From the NCBI GenBank assembly GCA_945907245.1, contig CAMDTB010000017.1, positions 1 to 52,261 of the forward strand: 52,261 nucleotides of DNA. Reading direction: 5' to 3'. Under the pieces are notes generated by a model. The model saw only the letters and a program-made list of their open reading frames with translations, was not told the DNA's origin and did no database searches. Shown here piece by piece: positions 1 through 10,025 of this stretch (positions are counted from its first letter, which is position 1; each line of letters opens with the position of its first letter). Source of the DNA: Rhizobium sp. Q54 (GTDB taxonomy: Bacteria > Pseudomonadota > Alphaproteobacteria > SMXS01). Position numbers and translations under genes: made by a program.

Positions 1-157
1 GCGGCGTCAGCGCCAGCGCCGTGCCGGCGACCAGCGCGAAGCCCGGCCCCCAGAATGCGTCGGCGATGCTGGCGTCGCGCCGCACCAGGCTGACGATCCA
101 CAACAGGGTCATGGCGGCCCACACCGCCAGTCCGCACGCCACGAGGATCCACGTCAT
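1..157 (-). CDS. DUF1295-type membrane protein, N-terminal part (runs off window)
   Basis: Reading the minus strand from the ATG at 157 gives 52 residues before the window edge. They begin with a hydrophobic helix (MTWILVACGLAVWAAM), followed by SLVRRDASIADAFWGPGF and another hydrophobic stretch. The D-x-S-I-x-D-x-F-W-G pattern is typical of DUF1295 (steroid 5-alpha-reductase-like) integral membrane proteins. The rest lies outside the window, so catalytic residues cannot be judged. The gene is divergent from nothing nearby; the next gene upstream ends at 343 on the same strand. Confidence 0.6.
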   Translation of the reverse strand, partial: MTWILVACGLAVWAAMTLLWIVSLVRRDASIADAFWGPGFALVAGTALALTP

Positions 158-213
158 GTCCCGGCCTCCGCTTCAGAGAGGTTTCAGTGAGGACTGAACG
201 GCCCTTGCCTGAA

Positions 214-229
214 AACACTCTCGAGTGTT
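214..229. promoter_or_regulatory. 16-bp palindrome upstream of the DUF1295 gene
   Basis: AACACTC-TC-GAGTGTT is a perfect 7-bp inverted repeat with a 2-bp spacer. It lies 57 bp upstream of the DUF1295 start. Its size and position fit a dimeric repressor operator, but no regulator can be assigned. It lacks a T-tract, so a terminator is less likely. Confidence 0.3.
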
Positions 230-279
230 ACGCGCGCCGCCGCCTCACGGATGATTCCGCCGCCGATGGCCGGCGCCGC

Positions 280-309
280 AAAAGAAAACGCGGACCCGGG
301 GGCCCGCGT
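280..309 (-). terminator. Rho-independent terminator of the acyl-CoA dehydrogenase gene
   Basis: On the minus strand an ACGCGG/CCGCGT stem (288-309) with a GC-rich interior is followed directly by a T-rich tail (TTTTCTTTT, 280-287). It lies about 35 bp after the stop of the acyl-CoA dehydrogenase gene, as expected for an intrinsic terminator. Confidence 0.7.
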
Positions 310-342
310 GAAGTTGAGGGTTGTGGATAGAGAAGAATATAG

Positions 343-1581
<1,239 letters not shown>

Positions 1582-1613
1582 GATGTGTCCCCAGGTGAAT
1601 GCTGAACCGGCTC

Positions 1614-1633
1614 CTTCGCGTCGTCGCGCGAAG
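1614..1633. promoter_or_regulatory. Inverted repeat upstream of the acyl-CoA dehydrogenase gene
   Basis: CTTCGCG-tcgtcg-CGCGAAG is a perfect 7-bp dyad with a 6-bp spacer, 33 bp upstream of the acyl-CoA dehydrogenase start. It may be an operator or a 5'-UTR stem. Nothing else clear was seen in the 243-bp gap 1582-1824, which must hold promoters for both divergent genes. Confidence 0.3.
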
Positions 1634-1824
1634 CTTCTGGTGATTCGGTGACAATGTTAGCAGATATCAGGAAAGCGGCTGACGCCATTCGCGGCGTCAT
1701 CGCACCGACGCGCCGGATCGCAGGTCTCGGCGCGCTTGCGTGCGAGGGCATCCCGGTCCGATGGCTTGACGCTGAGGGGCCGGACCAATAGCGTCCGCCC
1801 GAACGAACCAGACGGGGACACTCC

Positions 1825-2592
1825 ATGGCGCTGCCCAATTTCGACCTGACCGGCAAGGTCTGCTTCATCACCGGCACCACCAGCGGCCTGGGCCGCCAGT
1901 TCGCCCTGTGCCTGGCCGAGGCGGGCGCGAAGGTGGTGATCACCGGCCGCCGCAAGGAACGGCTCGAGGCGCTGGCCAAGGAGATCAACGACGCGGGCGG
2001 CTTCGCCTGGCCCATCGCCTTCGACGTCACCGACCTTCCGGCAGGCGCCGCCGCCATCGCCGAGGCCGAGGAGAAGGTCGGGCCGATCTGGTGCCTGGTG
2101 AACAATTCCGGCATCACCATCATGGGCGCCAGCCAGAAGATCAGCCAGGAAGACTACGACCGGGTGATGGATACCAACATGCGCGCGCCGTTCTTCCTCA
2201 GCCAGGAAGTGGCCAGGCGGATGATCGACCGCGGCGCGCCGGGGCGCATCGTCAATATCGCGTCGATGCATTCCTATGTGGAGCTGAAGGGCGGCATCAC
2301 CTACTGCATGTCGAAGGCGGCGGTGCAGATGATGACCCAGGTCATGGCGCTGGAATGGGCCCGCTACGGCATCAAGGTGAACGCCATGAACCCGGGCTAC
2401 ATCCGCACCGACATCAACAGCGAGTACTACGACAGCGAAGCCGGGCAGAAGGACATCAAGGGCTGGCCCATGCGCCGCATCGGCAAGGACACCGACCTCA
2501 ACGGCCTGTTGCTGCTGCTGGCCTCCGAGGCCGGCGACTTCATGACCGGCGCGGGTGTCCGCATCGACGACGGCCAGGCGCTGGGCTTCTGA
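1825..2592 (+). CDS. Short-chain dehydrogenase/reductase (classical SDR)
   Basis: A 255-residue NAD(P)-dependent oxidoreductase of the classical SDR family. The cofactor motif TGTTSGLG is near residue 14, the NNSG segment follows, and the catalytic pair is YCMSK with a Ser in the preceding NIASMHS segment. The length is normal. The amidase gene starts 10 bp after its stop, so the two are probably cotranscribed. The substrate cannot be read from sequence. The start ATG follows GGGGACACTCC. Confidence 0.9.
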   Translation: MALPNFDLTGKVCFITGTTSGLGRQFALCLAEAGAKVVITGRRKERLEALAKEINDAGGFAWPIAFDVTDLPAGAAAIAEAEEKVGPIWCLVNNSGITIMGASQKISQEDYDRVMDTNMRAPFFLSQEVARRMIDRGAPGRIVNIASMHSYVELKGGITYCMSKAAVQMMTQVMALEWARYGIKVNAMNPGYIRTDINSEYYDSEAGQKDIKGWPMRRIGKDTDLNGLLLLLASEAGDFMTGAGVRIDDGQALGF

Positions 2593-2602
2593 GGAGGGTG
2601 CG

Positions 2603-3988
2603 ATGACGGACCTGGTGCATCTGTCGGCGATCGAACTCACGGCCCGCTTCAGGGACGGCTCGCTGTCGCCGGTCGAGGTGGCCAAGGCGGTGTTCGACCG
2701 CATCGACGACCGCAACGAGGGCGTCAACGCCTTCATCCTGCTCGACCGCGAGGGAGCGCTGAAGGAGGCGGAAAAGTCCGAGGCGCGCTGGAGCAAGTGC
2801 AAGCCGAAGGGGCCGCTCGACGGCGTGCCGCTGTCGATCAAGGAGCATATCGACGTCAAGGGCTGGCCCAGCCGCAATTCGTCGCCGGTGATCCCGGAGA
2901 CGCACCGGGCCGAGCAGGACGCGCCCGTCACCGCGCGGCTGCGCGGCGCGGGCGGCGTCATCCTGGGCAAGACCGCGACGCCCGAGTTCTGCTGGAAGGG
3001 CGTCACCGACAGCGCGCTTTACGGCGTCAGCCGCAATCCGTGGGACCTGGACAAGACGCCGGGCGGCTCGTCGGGCGGCGCGGCGGCGGCCTGCGCGCTC
3101 GGCATGGGTGCGCTGCATGTAGGCACCGACGCGGGCGGCTCGGTGCGCATTCCGGCCGCGTTCTGCGGCGTGTTCGGCCTCAAGCCTACCCAGAACCGGG
3201 TGCCGCACAATCCGGGCGGCGTCTCCGCGCTGATCTCGCAGGCCGGGCCGATCACCCGCACGGTCGCCGACGCGGCGCTGATGATGAACGTCATCACCCA
3301 GCCGGACGCGCGCGATCCGCTCGCCCTGCCGCCCGACGCCGACTTCGCCGCCGGCCTCGACGACGGTATAAAGGGTCTGCGCATGGCGTTCTGGGACGGC
3401 GCGCGGCTGATCCCGTTCGATCCCGAGGTGTCGCAGGCGCTGCAGGGCGCGGCGGAAACCTTCCGCGTGCTGGGCGCCGACGTGGCCGAGGCCGATCCGG
3501 GCTTCGACAACCAGCTCGGCACCTTCCTCGCCTTCTGGCAGCCGATGATCGCGCGCTACCTGGAAAACGCGACCGAGGAAGCGCTGGCCGCCAGCGACCC
3601 GTTCCTGGTGCGCTCGGCGCAGAAGGGCGCGCAGCAATCCATCCTCCGGCACTACCAGGCCATGGCCGACCGGGGCGCGCTCGCCCAGCTCATGGCCCGG
3701 TTCCATGAACGTTTCGACCTGCTGCTATGCCCGGTCACGCCTGTGCCGCCGTTCAAGGCCGGGCGCGGCGTCTATGGCCCGGAAGGCGAGGCCTACAAGC
3801 GCACCTGGACGCCGTTTACCTTCCCCTTCAACATCACCGGACAGCCGGCCGCGAGCGTCCCCTGCGGCTTCACCGCGGCCGGCCTGCCCATCGGCCTGCA
3901 GATCGTCGGACCCTGGGGTGCCGAATCCCTGATCCTGCGCGCCGCCAGGGCGTTCGAGGTGGCTCGCCCGTTCGCCTTGCCCGTCTGA
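2603..3988 (+). CDS. Amidase (amidase signature family)
   Basis: A 461-residue amidase-signature hydrolase that cleaves carboxamides with a Ser-cisSer-Lys triad. The Lys lies in SIKEHIDVKG near residue 80, and the Ser residues in the glycine-rich GGSSGGAAAAC block and in TDAGGSVRIPAAFCG. The ATG at 2603 is preferred over an upstream one because GAGGAGGG sits just before it and family members start close to this point. It follows the SDR gene by 10 bp. The substrate is unknown; family members act on aryl amides, nitrile-derived amides or acyl-amides. It differs from GatA in context, as no gatB or gatC is nearby. Confidence 0.9.
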   Translation: MTDLVHLSAIELTARFRDGSLSPVEVAKAVFDRIDDRNEGVNAFILLDREGALKEAEKSEARWSKCKPKGPLDGVPLSIKEHIDVKGWPSRNSSPVIPETHRAEQDAPVTARLRGAGGVILGKTATPEFCWKGVTDSALYGVSRNPWDLDKTPGGSSGGAAAACALGMGALHVGTDAGGSVRIPAAFCGVFGLKPTQNRVPHNPGGVSALISQAGPITRTVADAALMMNVITQPDARDPLALPPDADFAAGLDDGIKGLRMAFWDGARLIPFDPEVSQALQGAAETFRVLGADVAEADPGFDNQLGTFLAFWQPMIARYLENATEEALAASDPFLVRSAQKGAQQSILRHYQAMADRGALAQLMARFHERFDLLLCPVTPVPPFKAGRGVYGPEGEAYKRTWTPFTFPFNITGQPAASVPCGFTAAGLPIGLQIVGPWGAESLILRAARAFEVARPFALPV

Positions 3989-4064
3989 GCAGCAAGGCGT
4001 TGTCCCGGGATGTTGCAACCTCCGTAAAACCTGTAGTGTCGAGAGATAACTGAGGGGGTTAGGG

Positions 4065-5408
4065 TTGCTCAGGTCCCATTCGAATACGCTTGTCTGGCCG
4101 GCGGTCATCGATCCGAGGCAGGCTCAGACCTTCGCCTATCTGAGCCAGCTGGAGCGAAGCCAGTGGCTGAAACCCGAGCGGTTGCGCCGGCTCCAGGCCG
4201 CGCAACTTGCTGCGCGCCTGCGCCATGCCGCCGAAGCCAGCACGTACTTTGCGCCCATGCTGCGGGGCCGCGAGATCAACCGCAACACGGCGTTCGACGT
4301 GCTCGCGTCGCTGCCGCTGCTGACCCGCGCCGACATGCAGAGTGATGCCGAGGGCATCTACTGCGAGCCGCCCAAGGACCACGGCGCGGTGAAGACCCTG
4401 CGGACGTCGGGTTCGACCGGACAGCCCGTAGCGGTGCGGTGCACGGCGGCGTGTTTCGCGCTGCGCGGCGCTGTCACCATTCGCAACCTGGGCTGGCGCG
4501 GCCTCAACACCATGAAAACCTTCGCGGCGATCCGTGCCAACATCAAGACCGGCACGGTCGATGCACCGGCGCGGTACCGGGGCTGGGGCGCGCAGATGAG
4601 CGCGCTGTTCCACACCGGCCCGGCGGTCGGCCTGCCGATCAACGTCCCGGTCCAAGAGCAGCTTGAATTCCTCGAGCGGTACAAGCCAGCCTATCTGCTG
4701 ACCTATCCCTCCAACCTGCGCGCGCTGATCGACCTGTCCCCCGACCGGCCCGCCGGGCTGGAATGCGCCATGTCCATGGGCGAGACGCTCCCTGAGGATC
4801 TCCGGGCGGACGTGCGCAGCCGCTGGGACATCCCTGTCTTCGACGAGTACAGCTCCGAGGAGATGGGGTCGATGGCCTCGCAGTGTTCCCATGGCAACTA
4901 TCACTGCACAGCCGAGGGCCATGTCCTGGAAGTGATCGGCGCCGACGGCCGGCCGTGCCAGCCCGGCGAGATTGGCCGCGTGGTCGTCACCGACATGGCC
5001 AATTTCGCGACCGCCATGCTGCGGTACGAAATCCGGGACTATGCCGAAGTTGGCGAGCCCTGCGGTTGCAAGCGGGGCCTGCCGGTGCTCAGGCGCATCG
5101 TCGGCCGCGAACGCAACCTGATGCAACTGCCCGACGGCAGCAAGTTCTGGCCGCAATTCGGCATGCGCGACCCGGAAGCAACACGCCTGGTCAAGCAGTA
5201 CCAGTTCATCCAGGTCAGTCTGGGTCGGCTGGAGATGAAAGCGGTCGCCGACCATCCGCTGACCGAGGACGAAAGGAACTGGATCACGGCGCTCGTGCGC
5301 CAGAAGATCAACCACCCGTTCGAAGTCACGATCGAACAGGTCGAAGGCCCCTTGCCCAAGGGTCCCAATGGCAAGTTCCAGGAGTTCATCTGCATGGTTG
5401 ATTCATGA
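4065..5408 (+). CDS. PaaK-like adenylate-forming enzyme (acyl-CoA/aryl-CoA ligase family)
   Basis: A 447-residue member of the phenylacetate-CoA ligase (PaaK/CapK) branch of ANL enzymes, which activate a carboxylate as an acyl-adenylate. The phosphate loop is TSGSTGQPVAV (about residue 112), the A5-like motif is DEYSSEEMG, and a C-terminal PLPKGPNGKFQEF carries a candidate adenylation lysine. The substrate pocket cannot be read by eye. The TTG at 4065 is the chosen start, preceded by GAGGGGG. It is the first gene of the plus-strand biosynthetic set and its stop overlaps the next start (ATGA at 5405). Most likely it activates an aromatic or amino acid for the later ligase; this is inference. 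Confidence 0.75.
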   Translation: MLRSHSNTLVWPAVIDPRQAQTFAYLSQLERSQWLKPERLRRLQAAQLAARLRHAAEASTYFAPMLRGREINRNTAFDVLASLPLLTRADMQSDAEGIYCEPPKDHGAVKTLRTSGSTGQPVAVRCTAACFALRGAVTIRNLGWRGLNTMKTFAAIRANIKTGTVDAPARYRGWGAQMSALFHTGPAVGLPINVPVQEQLEFLERYKPAYLLTYPSNLRALIDLSPDRPAGLECAMSMGETLPEDLRADVRSRWDIPVFDEYSSEEMGSMASQCSHGNYHCTAEGHVLEVIGADGRPCQPGEIGRVVVTDMANFATAMLRYEIRDYAEVGEPCGCKRGLPVLRRIVGRERNLMQLPDGSKFWPQFGMRDPEATRLVKQYQFIQVSLGRLEMKAVADHPLTEDERNWITALVRQKINHPFEVTIEQVEGPLPKGPNGKFQEFICMVDS

Positions 5409-6307
5409 CGACCACTTCGGCCTCGATCCGCGCGGGCATGACTCCAGCCGACGAGGAATTGCTGGAATCGGCACTGCTGGCGCATGGCTGGGCGCCCCGG
5501 CTGTGCCAGCATGGCAGCGAACGCGGCGGATGCGACTGGTATCACGGCGCCTGGCAGCTGCTGAGGATGCTGGGCATCATGTCCACCTCGGGCGTCAATG
5601 CCGCCCACTATGCCGCCGAGCTGGCGCGGATGGGCGGGGACCCGTCGTTCAGCCGGGTGCTGATTACCGGGTCCGCCGACTATTCCATGCTGAAGCTGAT
5701 CGCCGACGCCCGCGCGCCCTCCGATCCACCGCTGACTTATGTGGTGCTGGACCGGTGCGCGACCCCGTTGCGCGTCTGCGAGTGGTATGCCGAGCGCCAC
5801 GGCCTCGTGATCGAGACACTGCACCAGGACGTGCTCGATCCCTTGCCGGCTGGCGCGTTCGACGCCGTCTACACCCATGCCTTCATGGGCAATTTCAACG
5901 ATGCGGACCGGGCGTCGCTTGTCGGACAATGGGCTAGGGTGCTGCGGCCCGGGGGCCGGGTCGTCACGGTCCAGCGCGTGCGGCCCGATTTTCCAGGCGA
6001 GATGGTCCGCTTCTCCGACGCCGAGGCGGCGGCCTTCATCGAACGGGTGGCGGATCTGGCGCCGGTCATGCTGCCGCCCGAAGCGGCCGAACTCGACGTG
6101 GTCGCCATGGCCCGAGGGCATGCGAGCAATTTTTGGGCTTTTCCCGTACGCTCGGCCGATGACCTGCGCGCCCAGTTCGAGAACGCCGGGTTCCGGCTGG
6201 ACAGGTTCGAGCGCAGCGCGCCGGCCGGCCCGGCCGGCGTCACAGGGCCGTCGGTGCCCAACACCGATGGCCATTATCTGATCACTGCGGAACGCACGGA
6301 ACAATGA
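5405..6307 (+). CDS. SAM-dependent methyltransferase, class I-like (unknown substrate)
   Basis: A 300-residue protein with a Rossmann methyltransferase layout. RVLITGSADYSML stands where the glycine-rich SAM loop is expected but is poor in glycine. TYVVLDRCATPL resembles the acidic motif II, and FDAVYTHAFMGNF followed by ARVLRPGGRVV is the usual post-III region. The substituted SAM loop leaves some doubt about activity. The start overlaps the previous stop by 4 bp, and its own stop overlaps the next start the same way, so the three genes are translationally coupled. Confidence 0.7.
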   Translation: MTTTSASIRAGMTPADEELLESALLAHGWAPRLCQHGSERGGCDWYHGAWQLLRMLGIMSTSGVNAAHYAAELARMGGDPSFSRVLITGSADYSMLKLIADARAPSDPPLTYVVLDRCATPLRVCEWYAERHGLVIETLHQDVLDPLPAGAFDAVYTHAFMGNFNDADRASLVGQWARVLRPGGRVVTVQRVRPDFPGEMVRFSDAEAAAFIERVADLAPVMLPPEAAELDVVAMARGHASNFWAFPVRSADDLRAQFENAGFRLDRFERSAPAGPAGVTGPSVPNTDGHYLITAERTEQ

Positions 6308-7083
6308 CCATCAACACCCACATCATCGGCCTGATCGACCGCTGCGAGCGCCTGTGGGCGGCCGAAGCGGAAGTGGTCCGGACCTATTGGGATTCACCGA
6401 TCCGCAACGAAGACACCGACCGCCTCTGGCTGATGCGGCAGATGTACAAGGAACTGCTCGACGGCGCGCTGCCCAGCCTGCTCTGGGCGCATGGCAATTT
6501 CGAGCATGTCGGCTGCCTGGACTCCCGCGCCGAGTTCCTCGAGGAACTCGACGTGCTTCGCGAGGAATTCATCCACTACATGGGCTTCGCCGGCATCTAC
6601 GAGGCGCTGTCGGGGCAGGTTCCCAGCGCAGAGGCGTTGCGCGGCCTGGGCGCATGGCCGGAGAACGACACGCTGCAGGCGCTGCGCGCACGCCACCGGC
6701 GCGATCATGGCGACCTGGGGCTGCGCGCGCAGCGTTTCACCGAGGGCGGCTATTGCACGCTCTATTCGGAGGGCATGAAGCTCGCCGGGCGCGGCGGTAT
6801 CGACCGGATGATCGCCGCGGCCTGCGAAGTGGTGTTCAACGATGAATTCGGCCACATGCTGCGCGGCATCGGCGACCTGCATGGGTCGGTCGGCGACCTG
6901 TCGGACGCCGACTGGGCCCTGCTCGGCGAACTGGTCGAGGAGCAGCTCGTGCACCGCGTCGTCATGCGCAATGCCCAGTTTTCGGCTCCGGTGGCGCCAG
7001 AGCGGCTGGCGGCTATCCAGAACGGCGCCTGCGACCCACTGCCCTTCGACTACCAGCGCGCCTTCGGGCAGCCGCGAACCTGA
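6304..7083 (+). CDS. Putative ferritin-like/diiron helical protein
   Basis: A 259-residue mostly helical protein that I do not recognise as a named family. It has two E-x-x-H motifs, EFIH at residues 88-91 and EFGH at 181-184. Further Glu residues lie about 25-40 positions before each (E50 or E67; E147 or E156). This E...ExxH...E...ExxH spacing is that of ferritin-like or haem-oxygenase-like diiron oxidases, which in biosynthetic clusters carry out N-oxygenation, desaturation or C-C cleavage. Metal binding is inferred only. It overlaps the methyltransferase gene by 4 bp and precedes the chorismate-enzyme homologue by 2 bp. Confidence 0.5.
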   Translation: MTINTHIIGLIDRCERLWAAEAEVVRTYWDSPIRNEDTDRLWLMRQMYKELLDGALPSLLWAHGNFEHVGCLDSRAEFLEELDVLREEFIHYMGFAGIYEALSGQVPSAEALRGLGAWPENDTLQALRARHRRDHGDLGLRAQRFTEGGYCTLYSEGMKLAGRGGIDRMIAAACEVVFNDEFGHMLRGIGDLHGSVGDLSDADWALLGELVEEQLVHRVVMRNAQFSAPVAPERLAAIQNGACDPLPFDYQRAFGQPRT

Positions 7084-7085
7084 CC

Positions 7086-8315
7086 GTGGCAACCAAAGAC
7101 ACGCCGATTTCCGTCCACTGCACGCGCCGCGACGCCAGATGCAACGGCGCCAGGCTGCTGCGGGCCCTGCGCGCGGCGGGGACTTCCGGGCCGTATTTCC
7201 TGTATGGCGACGAGCGGGCAGCGGTCGCTTGCGCCGGTGCACGCGAGTTTCTGTCCATCATGCCCGAGGGCCGCGCCGAGGCCTGGTCACTGGCAGGCGA
7301 TTTCCTTGCCCGCCAGATCGATCGCTGCGTTTTCGGCTATTTTGGATTCGGCCTGAATGGCGGAATCGAAGAGGCACGGCCGTCGCCCTTTCCCGATTGC
7401 TGGCTCGGCGCCGCCGACGTCGCGCTCAAGGTAGGTCCGGACAGCTGGACGCCGATGGCCGGCGCGCCAATTGTCATCGACGTGCCGGCCTGCACCTGCG
7501 GCGACCGCCCGGTGCAGTTTGCCTCGACGCTCGACCGGTCGGCGCCGGACGACTATCTCCGGACTGTTCGACGTGCCCAGGCCTGGATCGACGGCGATGC
7601 CCGCAAGCGAATGACCGTTGCCCGTCGCCTCGCACTGCCGGCCCTCGACATGTTGCGCTCGGTGTCCTGCGTGCCCTCGGCAAGCGGCCACAGCCGCAGC
7701 TTCTGCCTGGACCTGGGCGATGTGGGACTGGCCGGCCAGTGCCCCGAGGTGCTGATGGTCGGCGATCGCCAAGGCTTCGTGTCCTACAAGCTGTCCGGAA
7801 CGTTTCCACGTAGCGCCGATCCAGACGCCGATGCCGAACTGCGCCGTCGGTTTGAGGCCGATCCCAAGAACCTCGCGGAGCATGCCAATTCCGCGGCCTC
7901 GTTCGGGGCGGCGCTTGCGGGGCTGGGCACGGTCACCTCGACCGGCCCGGAGGTTCTCGACCTGCGCCAGTTGCGCCACCTGATGACCAGGTTTCAGGTA
8001 ACCTATGGGCCGGGACGCGGCATCGCCGACGGCATCCGCGCCGTGCTGCCGCTGGGCGTCGCGCCATCGACCGGCGGATACCAGGCGCTGATGTCGATCG
8101 AGACCGGTGCCCGCGGGCCATTCTATGGCCTGGTCGGGCTGATCGAACCCGACGGCGCCGCGTCCATGACCCAGGTACTGCGCACCGTCTATCGGGCGGA
8201 TGACGAGTTTCATACATGGGTGGGCGCGGCGGTGACCAGCCAGTCCACACCCGAGGGAGAGTGGGCGGAGACGCTGATCAAACTGGGAGAGGTCGGCATC
8301 GTCCTCGCGGATTGA
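7086..8315 (+). CDS. Chorismate-utilizing enzyme homologue (TrpE/PabB/MenF fold), divergent
   Basis: A 409-residue protein with the C-terminal chorismate-binding domain of anthranilate, aminodeoxychorismate, isochorismate and salicylate synthases. In order: YLRTVRRAQAWIDGD (residue 157), CPEVLM (219), KLSGTFPRS (235), EADPKNLAEH (257), RHLM (297), LPLGVAPSTGGYQ (321), RGPFYGLVG (343), VLRTVY (364) and a final TPEGEWAETLIKL. Key Glu, His and Arg positions look kept. The usual GAPK-type loop is replaced by STGGYQ. No glutamine amidotransferase partner is nearby. The likely role is converting chorismate to an aromatic or dihydroaromatic precursor; which one cannot be told. The start is GTG at 7086, 2 bp after the previous stop. 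Confidence 0.72.
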   Translation: MATKDTPISVHCTRRDARCNGARLLRALRAAGTSGPYFLYGDERAAVACAGAREFLSIMPEGRAEAWSLAGDFLARQIDRCVFGYFGFGLNGGIEEARPSPFPDCWLGAADVALKVGPDSWTPMAGAPIVIDVPACTCGDRPVQFASTLDRSAPDDYLRTVRRAQAWIDGDARKRMTVARRLALPALDMLRSVSCVPSASGHSRSFCLDLGDVGLAGQCPEVLMVGDRQGFVSYKLSGTFPRSADPDADAELRRRFEADPKNLAEHANSAASFGAALAGLGTVTSTGPEVLDLRQLRHLMTRFQVTYGPGRGIADGIRAVLPLGVAPSTGGYQALMSIETGARGPFYGLVGLIEPDGAASMTQVLRTVYRADDEFHTWVGAAVTSQSTPEGEWAETLIKLGEVGIVLAD

Positions 8316-8418
8316 ACCAGCTCGGTCGAGGCGTGGTATTCTTCGCGTTCGCCTCTATCATACGGGGTGATTGCCGGGCAGTTACCGTCTCGGCTTGAAA
8401 TGAGGTCGACCGTCCAGC

Positions 8419-9060
8419 ATGCCGATGCCGCAGCTCCGCCAGCAGTTCAATGGCCAGCCCGACGAATGGGTCTTGCAGTTCTTCCAGGCAATGCTGTCGC
8501 AGCAGCTGGAGGTCGATGAGTTCGAAGTGGCCGTCCAGGCGTACTGGCAATCGGGCGATTTCATCGTGCGCGCGCCGCGGACTGCCGCCTGGCTGCGCGA
8601 CGTGGCGAGCAGCACCAGGCAGCGCGATGCCGGCTATGCCCACGAATCACCCCATCTTGGTTTCCGGAGTCAGTGGCTGGTCGGGGTGCCCGGACAGCCG
8701 GGGGCTATCCACATCCAGGCGCCCCGCGAAAAGCATCGGAAGGCGCGGTTCCCTGATCTGAACCGTCCGCCGCACCAGCATGATTCCGCCCGCATCGCGG
8801 TCATCACCCACGGCAGGGCGGTCTTCCACGTGTTGCGCGCGGCGCCAGGCGTGGGAGCCGTCGTGCTCGATTGCCCCGTCGAAACCGGTGACGTGATCTT
8901 CTGGCCCGCGTGGACGCCGCACACCTTCGACGCCAGGGAAGGCTTCTGGCTGGTGTCCGCCATGGCCCGCTATGTGTCGCCCGCCGAGGACGGCTTCGTC
9001 TTTCCGCTCGAAGGCGAGATCTACGGCGTCCCGAACCGGCCCTATCCGCCGGCTCGCTGA
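8419..9060 (+). CDS. Cupin-domain protein
   Basis: A 213-residue protein with both cupin motifs near the C-terminus. PPHQHDSARIAVITHG is motif 1 (metal-binding His residues) and GDVIFWPAWTPHTF is motif 2 with the last His. The first 90 residues are of unknown nature. Cupins in biosynthetic clusters act as oxygenases, isomerases or N-N bond-forming partners; which applies here is unknown. It lies 103 bp after the chorismate-enzyme gene, a gap in which nothing clear was seen. The ATG at 8419 has only a weak ribosome binding site. Confidence 0.65.
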   Translation: MPMPQLRQQFNGQPDEWVLQFFQAMLSQQLEVDEFEVAVQAYWQSGDFIVRAPRTAAWLRDVASSTRQRDAGYAHESPHLGFRSQWLVGVPGQPGAIHIQAPREKHRKARFPDLNRPPHQHDSARIAVITHGRAVFHVLRAAPGVGAVVLDCPVETGDVIFWPAWTPHTFDAREGFWLVSAMARYVSPAEDGFVFPLEGEIYGVPNRPYPPAR

Positions 9061-9081
9061 CCTCGCCCTAGCTGAAACGCT

Positions 9082-9852
9082 TTATCGTCCGAAATCCTCG
9101 GCCGACGGAAACTTGCCGAGTTGCGCGCCGCCGCTGATCTGCAGGTTGATCCCGGTAACGAACGCCTCGTCGCTGGCCAGCCAGAGCGCCGCGTTGGCGA
9201 TGTCGTCGACGGTGCCAAGCCGCGCCAGCCTGGTCTCCTTCAGGAACGCCTTCGGCACCACCGGCGCCGCGGCGATGATGCCATTGGTCATCTCGGTCGG
9301 GATGAAGCCCGGCGTGATGGCGTTCACCCGGATGTTCTGCTTGCCGAACTCGTTGGCCGCGATGATCACCGCGTGGTCGACACCGGCCTTGGTCGCCGCG
9401 TAGGCGGTCATGCCCTGCGGGTGCAGCGTGGCGGTGAGCGACGACGTCATGATGATCGAGCCGCCTGATTCAGGCATGGCGGCCGCCATGTGTTTGATGA
9501 ACAGGATGGCGCCGGTGAACTGGATGTCGATGGCGTCCTTCAGCTTGGCGGCGTCGATCTGGGCGATCGGCGACTGCACGTTGATGCCGGCGAAGTTCAC
9601 CGCCACGTCGATCCGGCCGAACTTGTCCACGGCCGCCCGGGCAAGCGCCTCGATCTGCTCGTCCTTCGAAATGTCACAGGGCACTGCCACCGCGCCGATC
9701 TCGGCGGCCAGCGCTTCCAGCGGCTCGGGCCGGCGCGCGGCGACGATGACCTTGGCGCCTTCCTCGACGAACCGGCGAGCGGTCGCCTGGCCCATGCTGC
9801 CCTTGCCGGATGCTCCCATGACCACCGCGACCTTACCGTCCAGACGTCCCAT
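9082..9852 (-). CDS. Short-chain dehydrogenase/reductase
   Basis: A 256-residue SDR. The cofactor loop is MGASGKGSMGQATA, slightly longer than the common TGxxxGIG. NFAGIN takes the place of NNAG, and the catalytic motif is YAATK with Ser in MTSSL. The ATG at 9852 is preferred over an upstream ATG at 9912 because it begins with MGRLDGKVAVV and is preceded by GGAGGACAGG. It is the only minus-strand gene inside the 4.07-12.97 kb set, so it may be an unrelated catabolic gene or a tailoring enzyme with its own promoter. Confidence 0.88.
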   Translation of the reverse strand: MGRLDGKVAVVMGASGKGSMGQATARRFVEEGAKVIVAARRPEPLEALAAEIGAVAVPCDISKDEQIEALARAAVDKFGRIDVAVNFAGINVQSPIAQIDAAKLKDAIDIQFTGAILFIKHMAAAMPESGGSIIMTSSLTATLHPQGMTAYAATKAGVDHAVIIAANEFGKQNIRVNAITPGFIPTEMTNGIIAAAPVVPKAFLKETRLARLGTVDDIANAALWLASDEAFVTGINLQISGGAQLGKFPSAEDFGR

Positions 9853-10025
9853 CCTGTCCTCCCTGTCCATTGGATGCGGCAGGGTACGACCGGAAGTGCT
9901 TTGTGTCGACACGACCGTGATCCTTTTGCAGGAACGTGGCTTCGGCCGTGGTCTTGTTCTAGTATCCGCCGACGTACCGGCGCATCCGTGCGCCGGGTTG
10001 CCGCGATGCCTAAGGATATGACGGA

